Shown: positions 8,344-17,585, counted from the stretch's first letter. The stretch: 46,351 nt of DNA from Flavobacterium muglaense (GCF_014305155.1 NZ_JACRUK010000030.1:1-46351), one strand, 5' to 3'. The notes: generated by a model not told the origin, from the sequence alone. Numbers and translations are program-made.

Positions 8344-8712
8344 ATGAGCGAAGTAAAAAAAGTTCTTTTGGCAGAGGATAATTCGGTTCTCTCGTTGTTA
8401 CTCAAGTTCAAACTTGAAAAAGAAGGATACCAACTTTTTATCGCTGTAAACGGTAAAGAAGCAATAGAAATTGTTGAAGCACACAGCCCAGACATCATTC
8501 TTACTGATATTATGATGCCATTTGTAAGTGGACTCGAAGTCATCAGTCACGTGAGATACAAACTGGAGATACAAACTCCTATCATCGTTTTCTCATCGGC
8601 AGGACAAGAGGAAATGGTGATCAAAGCATTCAACCTAGGAGCAACAGACTTTATGAGTAAACCATTTAGTCCAAACGAATTAAGTATTAGAATAAAACGA
8701 TTAATGCGATAA
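8344..8712 (+). CDS. Stand-alone response regulator (CheY-like receiver)
   Basis: A protein of 122 residues made only of a receiver domain. The acidic pocket is E11-D12, the phosphorylated aspartate is D55 in ILTDIMMP, the switch serines are S84-S85 in VFSSAG, and the conserved lysine is K106 in MSKPF. No DNA-binding or enzymatic output domain follows, so it must act by binding another protein. It is the first gene of a tight series (22 bases to the HEAT-repeat gene, then a glycosyltransferase). The natural inference is that its phosphorylation state controls the polysaccharide machinery through the HEAT protein. No histidine kinase is encoded nearby. Confidence 0.93.
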   Translation: MSEVKKVLLAEDNSVLSLLLKFKLEKEGYQLFIAVNGKEAIEIVEAHSPDIILTDIMMPFVSGLEVISHVRYKLEIQTPIIVFSSAGQEEMVIKAFNLGATDFMSKPFSPNELSIRIKRLMR

Positions 8713-8733
8713 ACTTCATTATTCAACTAAAGT

Positions 8734-9840
8734 ATGGCAAATATATATCAATATTGTATTGATTATTTCAATGATGCCCCGATAATTATCCAATTGTCGT
8801 GGGTTTTGAGTGCCCTATTTGCAGTAACTTTAATTAGTTTAATCTTCTATTTAAAATTCTTAAGAAGCACATTACGAACCAAAGAAAGAATACAAAATGT
8901 TTACCTTAAAAAATATGAATCTGATTTAATAGAGTACCTATACTCTGGAAATGAAGACGAGGAAATGACTAAAGAACAAGGAATCATTGTTAACTATTTA
9001 CACAAGTGCGCCCAAAATAGACTAAAAAGAAAATTAATCATCACCACTTTACTTAAGCTAAGAAACGAAGTTTCAGGCGAAACAGCTGATGCCATTAAAA
9101 GATTGTATTACCAAACCGGTCTTATTGACTATGGTACTTTGAAACTACGCAGTAAAAAATGGGAAATCGTAGCAAGAGGAATCAAAGAACTTGCTCAATT
9201 TGATGTGACTGAGGTACATTACAATGTAATTGCCCAAATTAATCATCCCAAAAAAGAAGTACGTCGAGAAGTACAAATGTACTTGGTAAAACTATTCCAT
9301 TTTAAAGGTCTTGATTTTCTTGATCTTTTAAAATCTCAATTATCAGAATGGGATCAGATTCAGTTACTTGAAATTTTGCAAAATTTTGATGACCAAAACT
9401 TACCCTCAACTACAAAATGGTTGCGTTCTAAAAACACCTCAGTGGTCCTTTTTGCTTTAAAAATTGCAAAAATATACAATCAATACGATGCCAAAGATGA
9501 AATTATCAAGCTACTAGAACATCCAGACCTCAATGTTCGTATTGATGCTATCGCAGTACTAGGCGATCTTGGTGTTTTTGAAATGGTCGATTTACTTAAA
9601 AACAATCTCAACGAAAAAGATATTGACGAGCAGATTGCTTTTTTCAAAATGATGGAAAACATGTACACTCCTAGTGACGTTGACTTTCTATTTGAATACA
9701 TGAATCATGAAAATTTTGATATAAAAGTTTCGGTTAATAAGATTTTTAAAGAAATGAACATTCAAGACGCTAGTAAATTTCAAATAAACACAGCCCCAGA
9801 ATCCCCCCCATCGAGCACCAACTTAATACAAGCTAGCTAA
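8734..9840 (+). CDS. Membrane-anchored HEAT-repeat protein
   Basis: A protein of 368 residues. A membrane helix spans about residues 18-42 (IIQLSWVLSALFAVTLISLI), followed by a basic, probably cytoplasmic region. From about residue 130 there are helical repeats of HEAT type, best seen in LLEHPDLNVRIDAIAVLGDLG and NHPKKEVRREVQMYLVKL. The C-terminal 20 residues are Ser/Pro-rich. HEAT repeats are protein-binding scaffolds; no enzyme motif is visible. Its place between a stand-alone receiver and a glycosyltransferase suggests it is the receiver's partner or a scaffold for the synthase complex. That role is inference from context. Confidence 0.85.
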   Translation: MANIYQYCIDYFNDAPIIIQLSWVLSALFAVTLISLIFYLKFLRSTLRTKERIQNVYLKKYESDLIEYLYSGNEDEEMTKEQGIIVNYLHKCAQNRLKRKLIITTLLKLRNEVSGETADAIKRLYYQTGLIDYGTLKLRSKKWEIVARGIKELAQFDVTEVHYNVIAQINHPKKEVRREVQMYLVKLFHFKGLDFLDLLKSQLSEWDQIQLLEILQNFDDQNLPSTTKWLRSKNTSVVLFALKIAKIYNQYDAKDEIIKLLEHPDLNVRIDAIAVLGDLGVFEMVDLLKNNLNEKDIDEQIAFFKMMENMYTPSDVDFLFEYMNHENFDIKVSVNKIFKEMNIQDASKFQINTAPESPPSSTNLIQAS

Positions 9841-9861
9841 TTCCTACTAAATAGCCCCCAA

Positions 9862-11271
9862 ATGATAAACAATATAATTGAATTCTTATTTTTTGCTTTT
9901 TCATTAAGTGCTATCTTGTCGTACATTATACTAGCGCTTATATCTGCAGTGGAAACAATTGATTATATGAAAAAAAATAGCTTTGTGAACTACAAAGAAA
10001 TTTTATCATCTTCAATATCCCCTTCTATTTCGATTATTGCACCAGCTTACAACGAAACGCTTAATATCGTTGAAAACGTTCGCTCATTACTTTCCAATCA
10101 TTATGTGAACTATGATGTAATTATTGTAAATGATGGTAGCAAAGATGACAGTCTTGAGAAACTTATAAAAGCATACGACTTAGTTAAAGTAGACTACCTA
10201 ATCAACAGTCAAATCCCTACAAAACCATTGCGCGAAGGCGTTTTTAAATCGACTAATCCTGCTTTTGAAAAACTAATTGTAGTTGACAAAGAAAATGGCG
10301 GAAAAGCAGATGCGTTAAACACTGGGTTAAATATTAGTCCTAATAAATATGTTGCCTGCATTGATGTTGATTGTTTGCTGCTTGAAGAAGCTTTGCAAAA
10401 AATGATCAAACCTTTTCTAGAAACAACCGACTCTAAAGTAATTGCGGCCGGTGGTGTAATACGAATCGCGAATTCATGTGTAATTAAAGACGGTAAACTA
10501 CTTGATGTTAACTTACCAAAAAGCCTGATTGTGCGCGGCCAAATACTAGAATACTTAAGAGCTTTTCTTTTGGGTAGAATGGCTTGGAGTAAATTGAATG
10601 GCTTACTGGTTATTTCGGGAGCATTTGGAATTTTTGACAAAAAAACAGCCATAGAGGTAGGTGGTTATGATACCAAAACAGTAGGTGAAGATATGGAAAT
10701 CATTGTACGAATGAGAAGACATATGGAAGAACAAAAAGTAAAATACAAAGTTGCCTACATACCCGATCCATTATGCTGGACTGAAGCTCCTGATAGTTAT
10801 AAAATATTTATTTCGCAAAGAAACAGATGGACGCGTGGAACCATAGAAACCTTAAGAAAACATAGAAAAATTGGTTTCAATCGTGACTACCATACTTTAG
10901 GATTAATCAGTTATCCGTATTGGTTAATTTACGAAAGACTGGCACCTGTAATAGAGGTTACAGGCCTTATTTATTTCCTATATTTGCTGCTAAATCACTT
11001 TATCAGGTGGGATTATGCTATTGTTTTTATTTTGCTTTCGTATTTATTTACGGTTGCTTTCTCCGTTATCACCATCATTACAGAGGAACTTACCTATCAT
11101 CAATACAAGAAAAAAGGCATTGGCTTTCAACTGCTTATGACAGCATTTTTAGAACCTATAATTAATCACCCTTTTATTCTGTACGCAGCTGCCAAAGGGA
11201 ATTATGATTATTATTTTAATAAAAAAATAAAATGGGGAGAAATGACCCGAAAAGGAATGTCCAATGATTAA
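9862..11271 (+). CDS. Processive family 2 glycosyltransferase (polysaccharide synthase)
   Basis: An integral membrane enzyme of 469 residues resembling BcsA/PgaC/hyaluronan-type synthases. One N-terminal helix (about 6-28) is followed by the GT-A domain: APAYNE near residue 57, VNDGSKDDS near 92, ENGGKADALNTG near 147, the DVD metal motif near 168, GED (general base) near 275, and QRNRW (acceptor site) near 318. Three or more helices follow (about 365-440). These motifs predict polymerisation coupled to export across the inner membrane. No PilZ domain is present, so direct c-di-GMP control as in BcsA is not indicated. The sugar and linkage cannot be read from sequence. Flanking genes suggest an exopolysaccharide locus. 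Confidence 0.93.
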   Translation: MINNIIEFLFFAFSLSAILSYIILALISAVETIDYMKKNSFVNYKEILSSSISPSISIIAPAYNETLNIVENVRSLLSNHYVNYDVIIVNDGSKDDSLEKLIKAYDLVKVDYLINSQIPTKPLREGVFKSTNPAFEKLIVVDKENGGKADALNTGLNISPNKYVACIDVDCLLLEEALQKMIKPFLETTDSKVIAAGGVIRIANSCVIKDGKLLDVNLPKSLIVRGQILEYLRAFLLGRMAWSKLNGLLVISGAFGIFDKKTAIEVGGYDTKTVGEDMEIIVRMRRHMEEQKVKYKVAYIPDPLCWTEAPDSYKIFISQRNRWTRGTIETLRKHRKIGFNRDYHTLGLISYPYWLIYERLAPVIEVTGLIYFLYLLLNHFIRWDYAIVFILLSYLFTVAFSVITIITEELTYHQYKKKGIGFQLLMTAFLEPIINHPFILYAAAKGNYDYYFNKKIKWGEMTRKGMSND

Positions 11272-11297
11272 ATTTATAAAAAAATTGAGCTAACAAT

Positions 11298-13730
11298 ATG
11301 ATGAAGATTAAATCCTTTTTAAGTAACTGTTTTCCCTATGTTTATTTAACGATTTCGTTAATTATTGCTTTTTGGTTCATTAGCGGCTATGAAATTTATA
11401 TGAAAATCGCTAATGGAATTGCACTACAAAACGTTCCTACAACGCTGTTGTATAAATTCATTAATGATTTTGGAATCGGTATCCTCATTGGATTATTATT
11501 TTTTCCGTTGTTTGCCCTTATTTATTTTATAAAAAAAACATGGAGCTTAACATTCATCAAAGTCTTTTTCTTTTTACTGATCATAGGGCAGTATTCGTTA
11601 GTAAAATACAACCTTACAACCCTTGTCAACTTAGGAGCTGATGTATTAGGATATTCGTATAATGACATGTACACCACGGTGACTGCATCTGAGTCATTTT
11701 CAATCCTATATTTCATTCCTTTCATCGCCTTCCCTCTTGTTTTACTGGCAATCAACAACATATTCTTAACTCATGTAACGCCTAAAAAGGCATATATTGT
11801 TTTAGGAATTGCCGTCCTTGCTTGTGGTGCAGTAAAACTAACTGTGCCGGATCTATCTGACACAACTTATAAAAATAAATTGTTCTTTTTTGTGAATGAT
11901 ATTTTTCGTTTTCAAACTGACAAAAGTGCTTTTAATGCCGCCGATTTATTTTATAAAAAAGAATATCCATTAGTTCAGCCTTTTGACGCTACACCTGATG
12001 TTTTAGGTCCTTTTTTCGAAATAAAAGAAGAAAAACCAAATATTATTATGATTATCGTAGAAGGTTTAGGAGCTGAATTTATTGGTAAGAATGCCAATCG
12101 AGGTTTCACCCCATATCTCGATTCTTTAATTCCAAAATCGCTGTATTGGGAAAATTTTGTTAGTAATGCTGGTCGAACTTTTGGTGCCTTACCTTCTATT
12201 TTAGGTTCATTGCCTTACGGCGAAAAAGGATTTTTAGAACTCAATCCACTACCATCCAATATTTCCTTAGTTAGCATCCTAAAAGCAAATGATTATACAA
12301 CCTCCTTTTATTGCGGAGACGAATCGAGTTTTGACCGAAAAATAAACTTCTTAGAATACAATGGCATTCAAAACGTAGTGGATATTAATAAATTTGGCCC
12401 TGGCTACGAAATGACAAAAGCCAATGCTGGTGGTTTCTCATGGGGATATCCTGATGGTGAAATATTTAAAAAAACCTTATCCGACTTAAATTCAAAAAAA
12501 CTACCTCGCCTTGATGTGATCATGACACTTACAAACCATGAACCATTTGACTTTCCGGAGAAAAAGGAATATTTAAAAAAAGTAGATGCAATTATCAACA
12601 GCAACAAAACACTTGAATTATCAAAATCTGAGGTTGAAACATATAAAGACATCTATGCTTGTCTTTTATACACTGACAATTCTATTAAAAACTTCATAGA
12701 AGCCTATTCAAAAAGACCCGAGTATAAGAACACCATTTTTGTGATCACAGGAGATCACAGGCTTATTCCGATTGCTCAAAAAGACAAACTTTGTAGATTT
12801 CACGTTCCGCTGTACATTTACAGTCCGTTATTAAAAAAACCAAAGTCGTTTAAATCAATCTCCTCTCATTGGGATATTACGCCCAGTTTAGTCTCATTTT
12901 TAATGAATAATTACAAAATGAACAAGATGGAAAAAACTGCTTGGATGAGCACGGGATTAGACACGGTTCAAAAGTTCAGAAACATCCATACCATTCCGAT
13001 TATGCAAAATAAAGGAAGTATCAATGAATTAATCTTAAAAAACTACCTCTACTCTGATGGTGATTTGTTTAAAATAAAAGAAAACTTTGAAATCTCAGAA
13101 GTAAATGATTCTGAAATGTTACAAACCATATCCGACAGTTTAAAATCGGCTAAAAAGTTAAACGCATATCTGACTCAGAAAAACAAAATTATACCCAATT
13201 CGATAAATATTTATACTAAAGCTGCCTTTGAATTTTCTAAGGAAGAACTAAAAACAATAAAACAACTAACCGAAGGACTAAACTACGATCAAATATTTAT
13301 GCGTGCTCGTGAATTTGCCTTCAACAAGGAACGCAATAAAGCACGATTACTCTGCAATTATGTTTTAAATGAATTCCCTAATTATGCAGATGTAAGAACG
13401 TTAAAAGGGCGTACATTAGCCTGGGACAAGCAATACCCAAAAGCCGAAGTTGAATTCCTAGAAGTCATTAAAAGAACCCCTTTTTACAGCGATAGCTACC
13501 TTGCTTTAATGGACATGTATTGGTGGTCTGACCAAAATGAAAAAGGAATTTTAGTTGGTAAAAGAGGGCTTGCAAACAAAGTGGATGCACCTGAATTAGC
13601 CGGTAAATTAGCCCAAGCTTATTTTAGAACAAACAATATTCCTAGAGCTAAAAAAATCATTGACAGTGTGATTAACAAGCATCCAAAAAATTCAGAATTA
13701 CTCAAAATTAAAAAATCCTTTGCCGAATGA
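11298..13730 (+). CDS. LtaS-like sulfatase-fold transferase with a TPR tail
   Basis: A protein of 810 residues. Five N-terminal membrane helices (to about residue 180) precede an extracytoplasmic alkaline phosphatase/sulfatase fold of the lipoteichoic acid synthase group. Metal and active-site residues are E255 in IVEGLGAEF, the nucleophilic T294 in NAGRTFGALPS, and D486-H487 in ITGDHRLI; NHEPFDFP adds a further landmark. Family members transfer phosphoglycerol or phosphoethanolamine from a phospholipid to a glycan. Unusually, a periplasmic extension of about 190 residues follows with TPR-like repeats (AREFAFNKERNKA and onward). The TPR sequence is closely related to the start of the next gene product, whose ATG overlaps this stop by 4 bases. 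I infer that it decorates the polymer made by the upstream synthase. The start could be 3 bases later. Confidence 0.88.
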   Translation: MMKIKSFLSNCFPYVYLTISLIIAFWFISGYEIYMKIANGIALQNVPTTLLYKFINDFGIGILIGLLFFPLFALIYFIKKTWSLTFIKVFFFLLIIGQYSLVKYNLTTLVNLGADVLGYSYNDMYTTVTASESFSILYFIPFIAFPLVLLAINNIFLTHVTPKKAYIVLGIAVLACGAVKLTVPDLSDTTYKNKLFFFVNDIFRFQTDKSAFNAADLFYKKEYPLVQPFDATPDVLGPFFEIKEEKPNIIMIIVEGLGAEFIGKNANRGFTPYLDSLIPKSLYWENFVSNAGRTFGALPSILGSLPYGEKGFLELNPLPSNISLVSILKANDYTTSFYCGDESSFDRKINFLEYNGIQNVVDINKFGPGYEMTKANAGGFSWGYPDGEIFKKTLSDLNSKKLPRLDVIMTLTNHEPFDFPEKKEYLKKVDAIINSNKTLELSKSEVETYKDIYACLLYTDNSIKNFIEAYSKRPEYKNTIFVITGDHRLIPIAQKDKLCRFHVPLYIYSPLLKKPKSFKSISSHWDITPSLVSFLMNNYKMNKMEKTAWMSTGLDTVQKFRNIHTIPIMQNKGSINELILKNYLYSDGDLFKIKENFEISEVNDSEMLQTISDSLKSAKKLNAYLTQKNKIIPNSINIYTKAAFEFSKEELKTIKQLTEGLNYDQIFMRAREFAFNKERNKARLLCNYVLNEFPNYADVRTLKGRTLAWDKQYPKAEVEFLEVIKRTPFYSDSYLALMDMYWWSDQNEKGILVGKRGLANKVDAPELAGKLAQAYFRTNNIPRAKKIIDSVINKHPKNSELLKIKKSFAE

Positions 13731-14992
13731 TTTCAATAAAGACATTAAAAACGACCCTATTCATTGCCCTTGCTGTAATTTTTCAATCTCAAGGACAAGT
13801 ACAAAAGTACAATGGGAATCCAGACACTTCCTTTGAAACTGCGCGCAAACTAGCGTTCAACAAGCAACGCAAGCAAGCGCAAGATACTTTGAATAACATT
13901 CTTACTAAATATCCTAATTACCATGATATTCGTATGTTTCTTGCGACCACCTACTCTTGGGATGGGGATTATAAAAGAGCGCGTATTGAATTCAGTTATG
14001 TTATTGAGAAAGACCCCAAAAACAAACCCAATTGGATTGCAGCTTTGAAAAACGAATTGTGGGCCGAAAAACCATATACTGCATTAGAAATGATTCCCGA
14101 AGCTTTAAAAAGTTTTCCCAATGATCCTGAAATATTGTATCAAAAAGCATCTGCTTTGGAAGCGGCTAACAACCCTCAGGAGGCGTTAAACACCTTAGAA
14201 TCTATTCTAAAAAAAGATCCTAATAACAAAGAGGCCAAGGATTATATCTACAGTTTAGGAACCCGATTGCGAAAAAACACCATTGGAGTTAGAGCCGAAG
14301 TAGATATCTACAATGAAACTTTTGACCCAATGCAGTATTACACCTTGAGCTATGGTAGGCAAACTAAATACGGATCAATAATTGCTAAATACAATTTTAC
14401 TAGACGTTTTAGCGAAAACGGATCGCAAATTGAGGTTGATTTATACCCAAGAATCACAACCGGGCTGTATGCTTATTTGAATGTAGGATATGCCAATACC
14501 TTCCTGTTTCCTGACCTAAGATATGGAGGAGAATTGTATAAAACACTGCCACATAGTTTAGAAGTATCAGCAGGATTTCGATCATTACAATACAGTACGA
14601 CAACAAATATTTACACCGGGTCTATAGTATGGTATGCCGGAAATAGCTTTTACTCGTTTCGTCCTTATTTTACTCCAGGCGAATCAGGCACTAGTACATC
14701 GGGAACATTCACTTATCGAAAATACCGCTCTGATGCCGATAATTTTTTCGGGGTTTCCTTTGGAATGGGGTTTTCACCAGAGTTTAATCAATTCAATGCC
14801 AGTTTAACAGAAGCGCCAATTATAGATCTGAAATCACAAAAAATAAATTTAAGTTACAACTTTACTACGCACAACAAGCAAAATGCTTGGGGAGCACAAC
14901 TAGGTGTGACGCATCAAGAAATTAGTTTTGACCCAGGAAACTACTTTTGGATTTATCAATTTTCATTAATTTGGGACATTCGTTTTAGATAA
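13727..14992 (+). CDS. YaiO-family TPR plus outer membrane beta-barrel protein
   Basis: A protein of 421 residues. The signal peptide is residues 1-24 (ending SQGQ), then TPR-type repeats occupy about 35-185 (KQRKQAQDTLNNIL, YKRARIEFSYVI, NNPQEALNTLESIL), and a C-terminal half of alternating aromatic strands (about 195-421) ends in FSLIWDIRF with a terminal aromatic typical of barrel proteins. This is the YaiO architecture; in E. coli yaiO neighbours the glycosyltransferase gene yaiP. By analogy with PgaA and BcsC (TPR plus barrel) it is a candidate outer-membrane exit channel or anchor for the polymer. The 4-base overlap with the transferase gene indicates translational coupling. Confidence 0.87.
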   Translation: MISIKTLKTTLFIALAVIFQSQGQVQKYNGNPDTSFETARKLAFNKQRKQAQDTLNNILTKYPNYHDIRMFLATTYSWDGDYKRARIEFSYVIEKDPKNKPNWIAALKNELWAEKPYTALEMIPEALKSFPNDPEILYQKASALEAANNPQEALNTLESILKKDPNNKEAKDYIYSLGTRLRKNTIGVRAEVDIYNETFDPMQYYTLSYGRQTKYGSIIAKYNFTRRFSENGSQIEVDLYPRITTGLYAYLNVGYANTFLFPDLRYGGELYKTLPHSLEVSAGFRSLQYSTTTNIYTGSIVWYAGNSFYSFRPYFTPGESGTSTSGTFTYRKYRSDADNFFGVSFGMGFSPEFNQFNASLTEAPIIDLKSQKINLSYNFTTHNKQNAWGAQLGVTHQEISFDPGNYFWIYQFSLIWDIRFR

Positions 14993-15037
14993 AACCAGTA
15001 GATTTTACACAATTAGCAACTTTACATTCAAAAAACG

Positions 15038-15045
15038 TATCTTTG
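15038..15045 (+). promoter_or_regulatory. -7 element of the DEAD-box helicase promoter
   Basis: TATCTTTG fits TAnnTTTG and lies 18 bases before the ATG at 15063. No convincing TTG is found 17-23 bases upstream, so the -33 part is weak. Confidence 0.5.
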
Positions 15046-15062
15046 CACAAAATATACGTTTT

Positions 15063-16415
15063 ATGACCACTTTCGAGCAATTAAATCTACCCAAATCAGT
15101 CCAAAAAGCAATCGACGATTTAGGGTTTACATCCCCAACTCCTATACAGGAAAAAACTTTTTCTGTGATAATGTCTGGCCGTGATATGATGGGAATTGCA
15201 CAAACAGGAACTGGAAAAACTTTTGCCTATTTATTACCCCTTTTAAAGTTATATAAATTTACACCAGGACATACTCCTAAAATTGTAATTCTAGTTCCTA
15301 CCCGTGAACTAGTAGTACAAGTTGTAGAAGAAGTCGAAAAATTAACCAAATACATGTCGGTTCGTACCGTAGGTATCTTTGGTGGGGTGAATATCAATAC
15401 TCAAAAAACTACTGTTTATAAAGGTTGCGACATCCTAGTAGGAACTCCAGGTCGAATCATGGATTTAACGCTAGACAACGTAATCCGTTTTGAAGAAATG
15501 CAAAAACTGGTTATTGATGAGTTTGATGAGATGCTTAACCTAGGTTTTCGTACCCAGTTGACAGCCATTTTAGCAATGATGCCAAAAAAACGTCAAAACA
15601 TATTATTCTCAGCAACAATGACAGATGAAGTTGATGCGATCTTGAATGATTATTTTGATTACCCAGAAGAAGTCACTCTTTCGGCATCTGGAACACCATT
15701 GGAAAACATCAAACAATTGATGTACAATGCGGCCAATTTTAACACTAAAATAAACCTTTTAAAATACTTATTACAAGAAAACGAAGACATGAGTCGTGTT
15801 TTGGTTTTTGTAAACAATAAAAAAATATCGGATATGGTTCACGACCGTATCGAAGAAGATTTTGAAGGACAATTTGGAGTAATACACTCTAATAAATCTC
15901 AAAACTATCGTTTGAGTACTATGGCTTCGTTTCAAGAAGGAAACCTACGTGGTTTGATTACTACTGACATTATGGCGAGAGGTCTTGACATTTCGAACAT
16001 TACACATGTAATCAATTTTGAAATGCCTGAACTTCCTGAATTATACATGCACCGTATTGGTAGAACTGGGCGTGCCGATAAAACAGGTACAGCGATTAGC
16101 TTTGTAGCTCCACGTGAAGAGGAGTACAAAGTAGAAATCGAACTCTTGATGAATATGGAGCTTAATCCTGAAGCCTTCCCAGAAGCAGTTGAAGTTTCAT
16201 CAAAATTAATCGAACCTGAAAAAGACAGACAACCCATCAAGTTTTTGATGAAAAAGAAAAAACTAGAAGGTGATGGTGCTTTTCAAGAAAAAAGTAAAAA
16301 GAACAAGAAAGTCAACTTGGGTGGACCTGGTGTAACAAAGAAAAAAACACACGGATCTGTCAATCGAAACATGCTTAAAACAAGAGATAAAAAACGAAAA
16401 GACAAAAAAAAATAG
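15063..16415 (+). CDS. DEAD-box ATP-dependent RNA helicase
   Basis: A protein of 450 residues with all helicase motifs in order: the Q motif GFTSPTPIQEKTF, motif I AQTGTGKT, PTREL (Ia), TPGR (Ib), a motif II reading DEFD instead of DEAD, SAT (III), and the C-terminal HRIGRTGR (VI). It unwinds short RNA duplexes in cytoplasmic RNA remodelling such as ribosome assembly or mRNA decay. The DEFD variant occurs in some bacterial members and keeps the acidic pair. The C-terminal 60 residues are very rich in Lys and Arg, typical of an RNA-binding tail. Which of the several flavobacterial paralogues (RhlE, DeaD and others) this is cannot be decided. Confidence 0.95.
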   Translation: MTTFEQLNLPKSVQKAIDDLGFTSPTPIQEKTFSVIMSGRDMMGIAQTGTGKTFAYLLPLLKLYKFTPGHTPKIVILVPTRELVVQVVEEVEKLTKYMSVRTVGIFGGVNINTQKTTVYKGCDILVGTPGRIMDLTLDNVIRFEEMQKLVIDEFDEMLNLGFRTQLTAILAMMPKKRQNILFSATMTDEVDAILNDYFDYPEEVTLSASGTPLENIKQLMYNAANFNTKINLLKYLLQENEDMSRVLVFVNNKKISDMVHDRIEEDFEGQFGVIHSNKSQNYRLSTMASFQEGNLRGLITTDIMARGLDISNITHVINFEMPELPELYMHRIGRTGRADKTGTAISFVAPREEEYKVEIELLMNMELNPEAFPEAVEVSSKLIEPEKDRQPIKFLMKKKKLEGDGAFQEKSKKNKKVNLGGPGVTKKKTHGSVNRNMLKTRDKKRKDKKK

Positions 16416-16420
16416 CATAA

Positions 16421-16465
16421 AATAAAGGCTTAAAAATGAAATTCATTTTTAAGCCTTTATTCTTT
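16421..16465. terminator. Strong bidirectional terminator
   Basis: A near-perfect 20-bp inverted repeat (16421-16440 with 16442-16461) containing AATAAAGGCTTAAAAATG, with T-rich sequence on one side and A-rich on the other. It lies between the convergent helicase and lactonase-like genes. Confidence 0.92.
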
Positions 16466-16475
16466 TAACAATCTT

Positions 16476-17585
16476 CTAGTTCTCTGTAAATACTAGACAA
16501 ACTGGAGAACATAATTCTATTCTTTTTCCTGTATCAGTCAAAGCTCCTGTAAATTGATCTCTTTTAAAAATCACTACATTATTACTATATTGATGCGCTA
16601 CTAATAGAAAATTACCTGTTGGATCAATAACAAAATTCCTTGGGCCTTTGCCTAATGTGCTTGTTTGTCCTTTCCATTTTAGTTTTCCGTTAGAACGAAC
16701 TTCAAAAATCGATATATCATTTGCTTCTCCCCTATTTGATGCATATAAAAATTTTCCATCTGGAGAAATGTGTATATCTGCCGAGCTAAACGCTCCTTTA
16801 AAATCTTTTCCTAAAATAGATGTTTCGTCTATCTTTTTCAGTTTCCCATTCGAATATTTGAAAGTTGTTAAACTAGCATCTAATTCTTGCAAAAGGTATA
16901 CAAACTGTCCATCATTACTAAAGGTAAGATGTCTAGGTCCACTTCCCGATTTTACAGCTATACTATCCGTTACTTTTAATACTTCTGGCACATCTGGATT
17001 GTATGCATACGAATACACTTTATCAACACCTAAGTCATTTGACAAAACAAACTTTTTATCTGGTGAAAAATGAACCATATGCACATGTGGTCCTTCTTGT
17101 CTTTTAGCATTTGGACCTTTACCATAATGCTGAATCATTTGCTTGGCTTCGCCAATACTTCCGTCACTTTTTTTACCAAAAACTGCTATATTTCCTCCTG
17201 AATAATTGGCTACTATAACATTTTTATCATCGTTAATGATGTAACAAGGGTCAGCTCCATTGGCATTTTGCTTATTAAGCAATTCAATTTTTCCTGTCTC
17301 AGCTGCATACCTAAAAGCGCTCACTGTACTTTCTGGACCATTTTCGTTTACAGAATAGATGAATTTATTATCCTTAGAAACCGTTAAATAACTTGGACTT
17401 ACCACATTTTCAGAAACGTTTTTAAAACTAAAATCGGCGGTGGCTGTGTCAAAATTATAAACGTAAATACCTTTACTCTCACAACTATTTGTATAGGTTC
17501 CTACAACCAAATTAACGTTTTGACTTTGAGCAGAAACCTGAACTACCATTGCAAATAAAAAAAGAAAAAAGACCTTGTTTTTCAT
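16476..17585 (-). CDS. Secreted lactonase-family beta-propeller protein
   Basis: A protein of 369 residues of the 6-phosphogluconolactonase-like (YbhE/Pgl, PF10282) seven-bladed propeller family. A Sec signal peptide covers residues 1-19 (FAMVVQVSAQ), so it works in the periplasm or outside, unlike cytoplasmic E. coli Pgl. Repeated blade motifs include SPSYLTVSKDNKFIYSVNE, GSGPRHLTFSNDGQFVYLL and GKGPRNFVIDPTGNFLLVAHQ. The HVHMVHFSPDKKFVLSNDLG stretch is a hallmark of the family. With a signal peptide it is unlikely to serve the cytoplasmic pentose phosphate route, so the substrate is open. It is a single-gene unit, divergent from the BatA-type gene. Confidence 0.88.
   Translation of the reverse strand: MKNKVFFLFLFAMVVQVSAQSQNVNLVVGTYTNSCESKGIYVYNFDTATADFSFKNVSENVVSPSYLTVSKDNKFIYSVNENGPESTVSAFRYAAETGKIELLNKQNANGADPCYIINDDKNVIVANYSGGNIAVFGKKSDGSIGEAKQMIQHYGKGPNAKRQEGPHVHMVHFSPDKKFVLSNDLGVDKVYSYAYNPDVPEVLKVTDSIAVKSGSGPRHLTFSNDGQFVYLLQELDASLTTFKYSNGKLKKIDETSILGKDFKGAFSSADIHISPDGKFLYASNRGEANDISIFEVRSNGKLKWKGQTSTLGKGPRNFVIDPTGNFLLVAHQYSNNVVIFKRDQFTGALTDTGKRIELCSPVCLVFTEN

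Noticed and set aside
10209..10652. Minus-strand open frame of 147 codons
   Set aside because: Antisense to the conserved catalytic core of the glycosyltransferase, whose motifs are all in the plus frame.
9862..11271. Calling the glycosyltransferase a cellulose synthase
   Set aside because: No PilZ domain and no BcsB, BcsZ or BcsC gene; the motifs are shared by all processive GT2 enzymes, so the sugar cannot be named.
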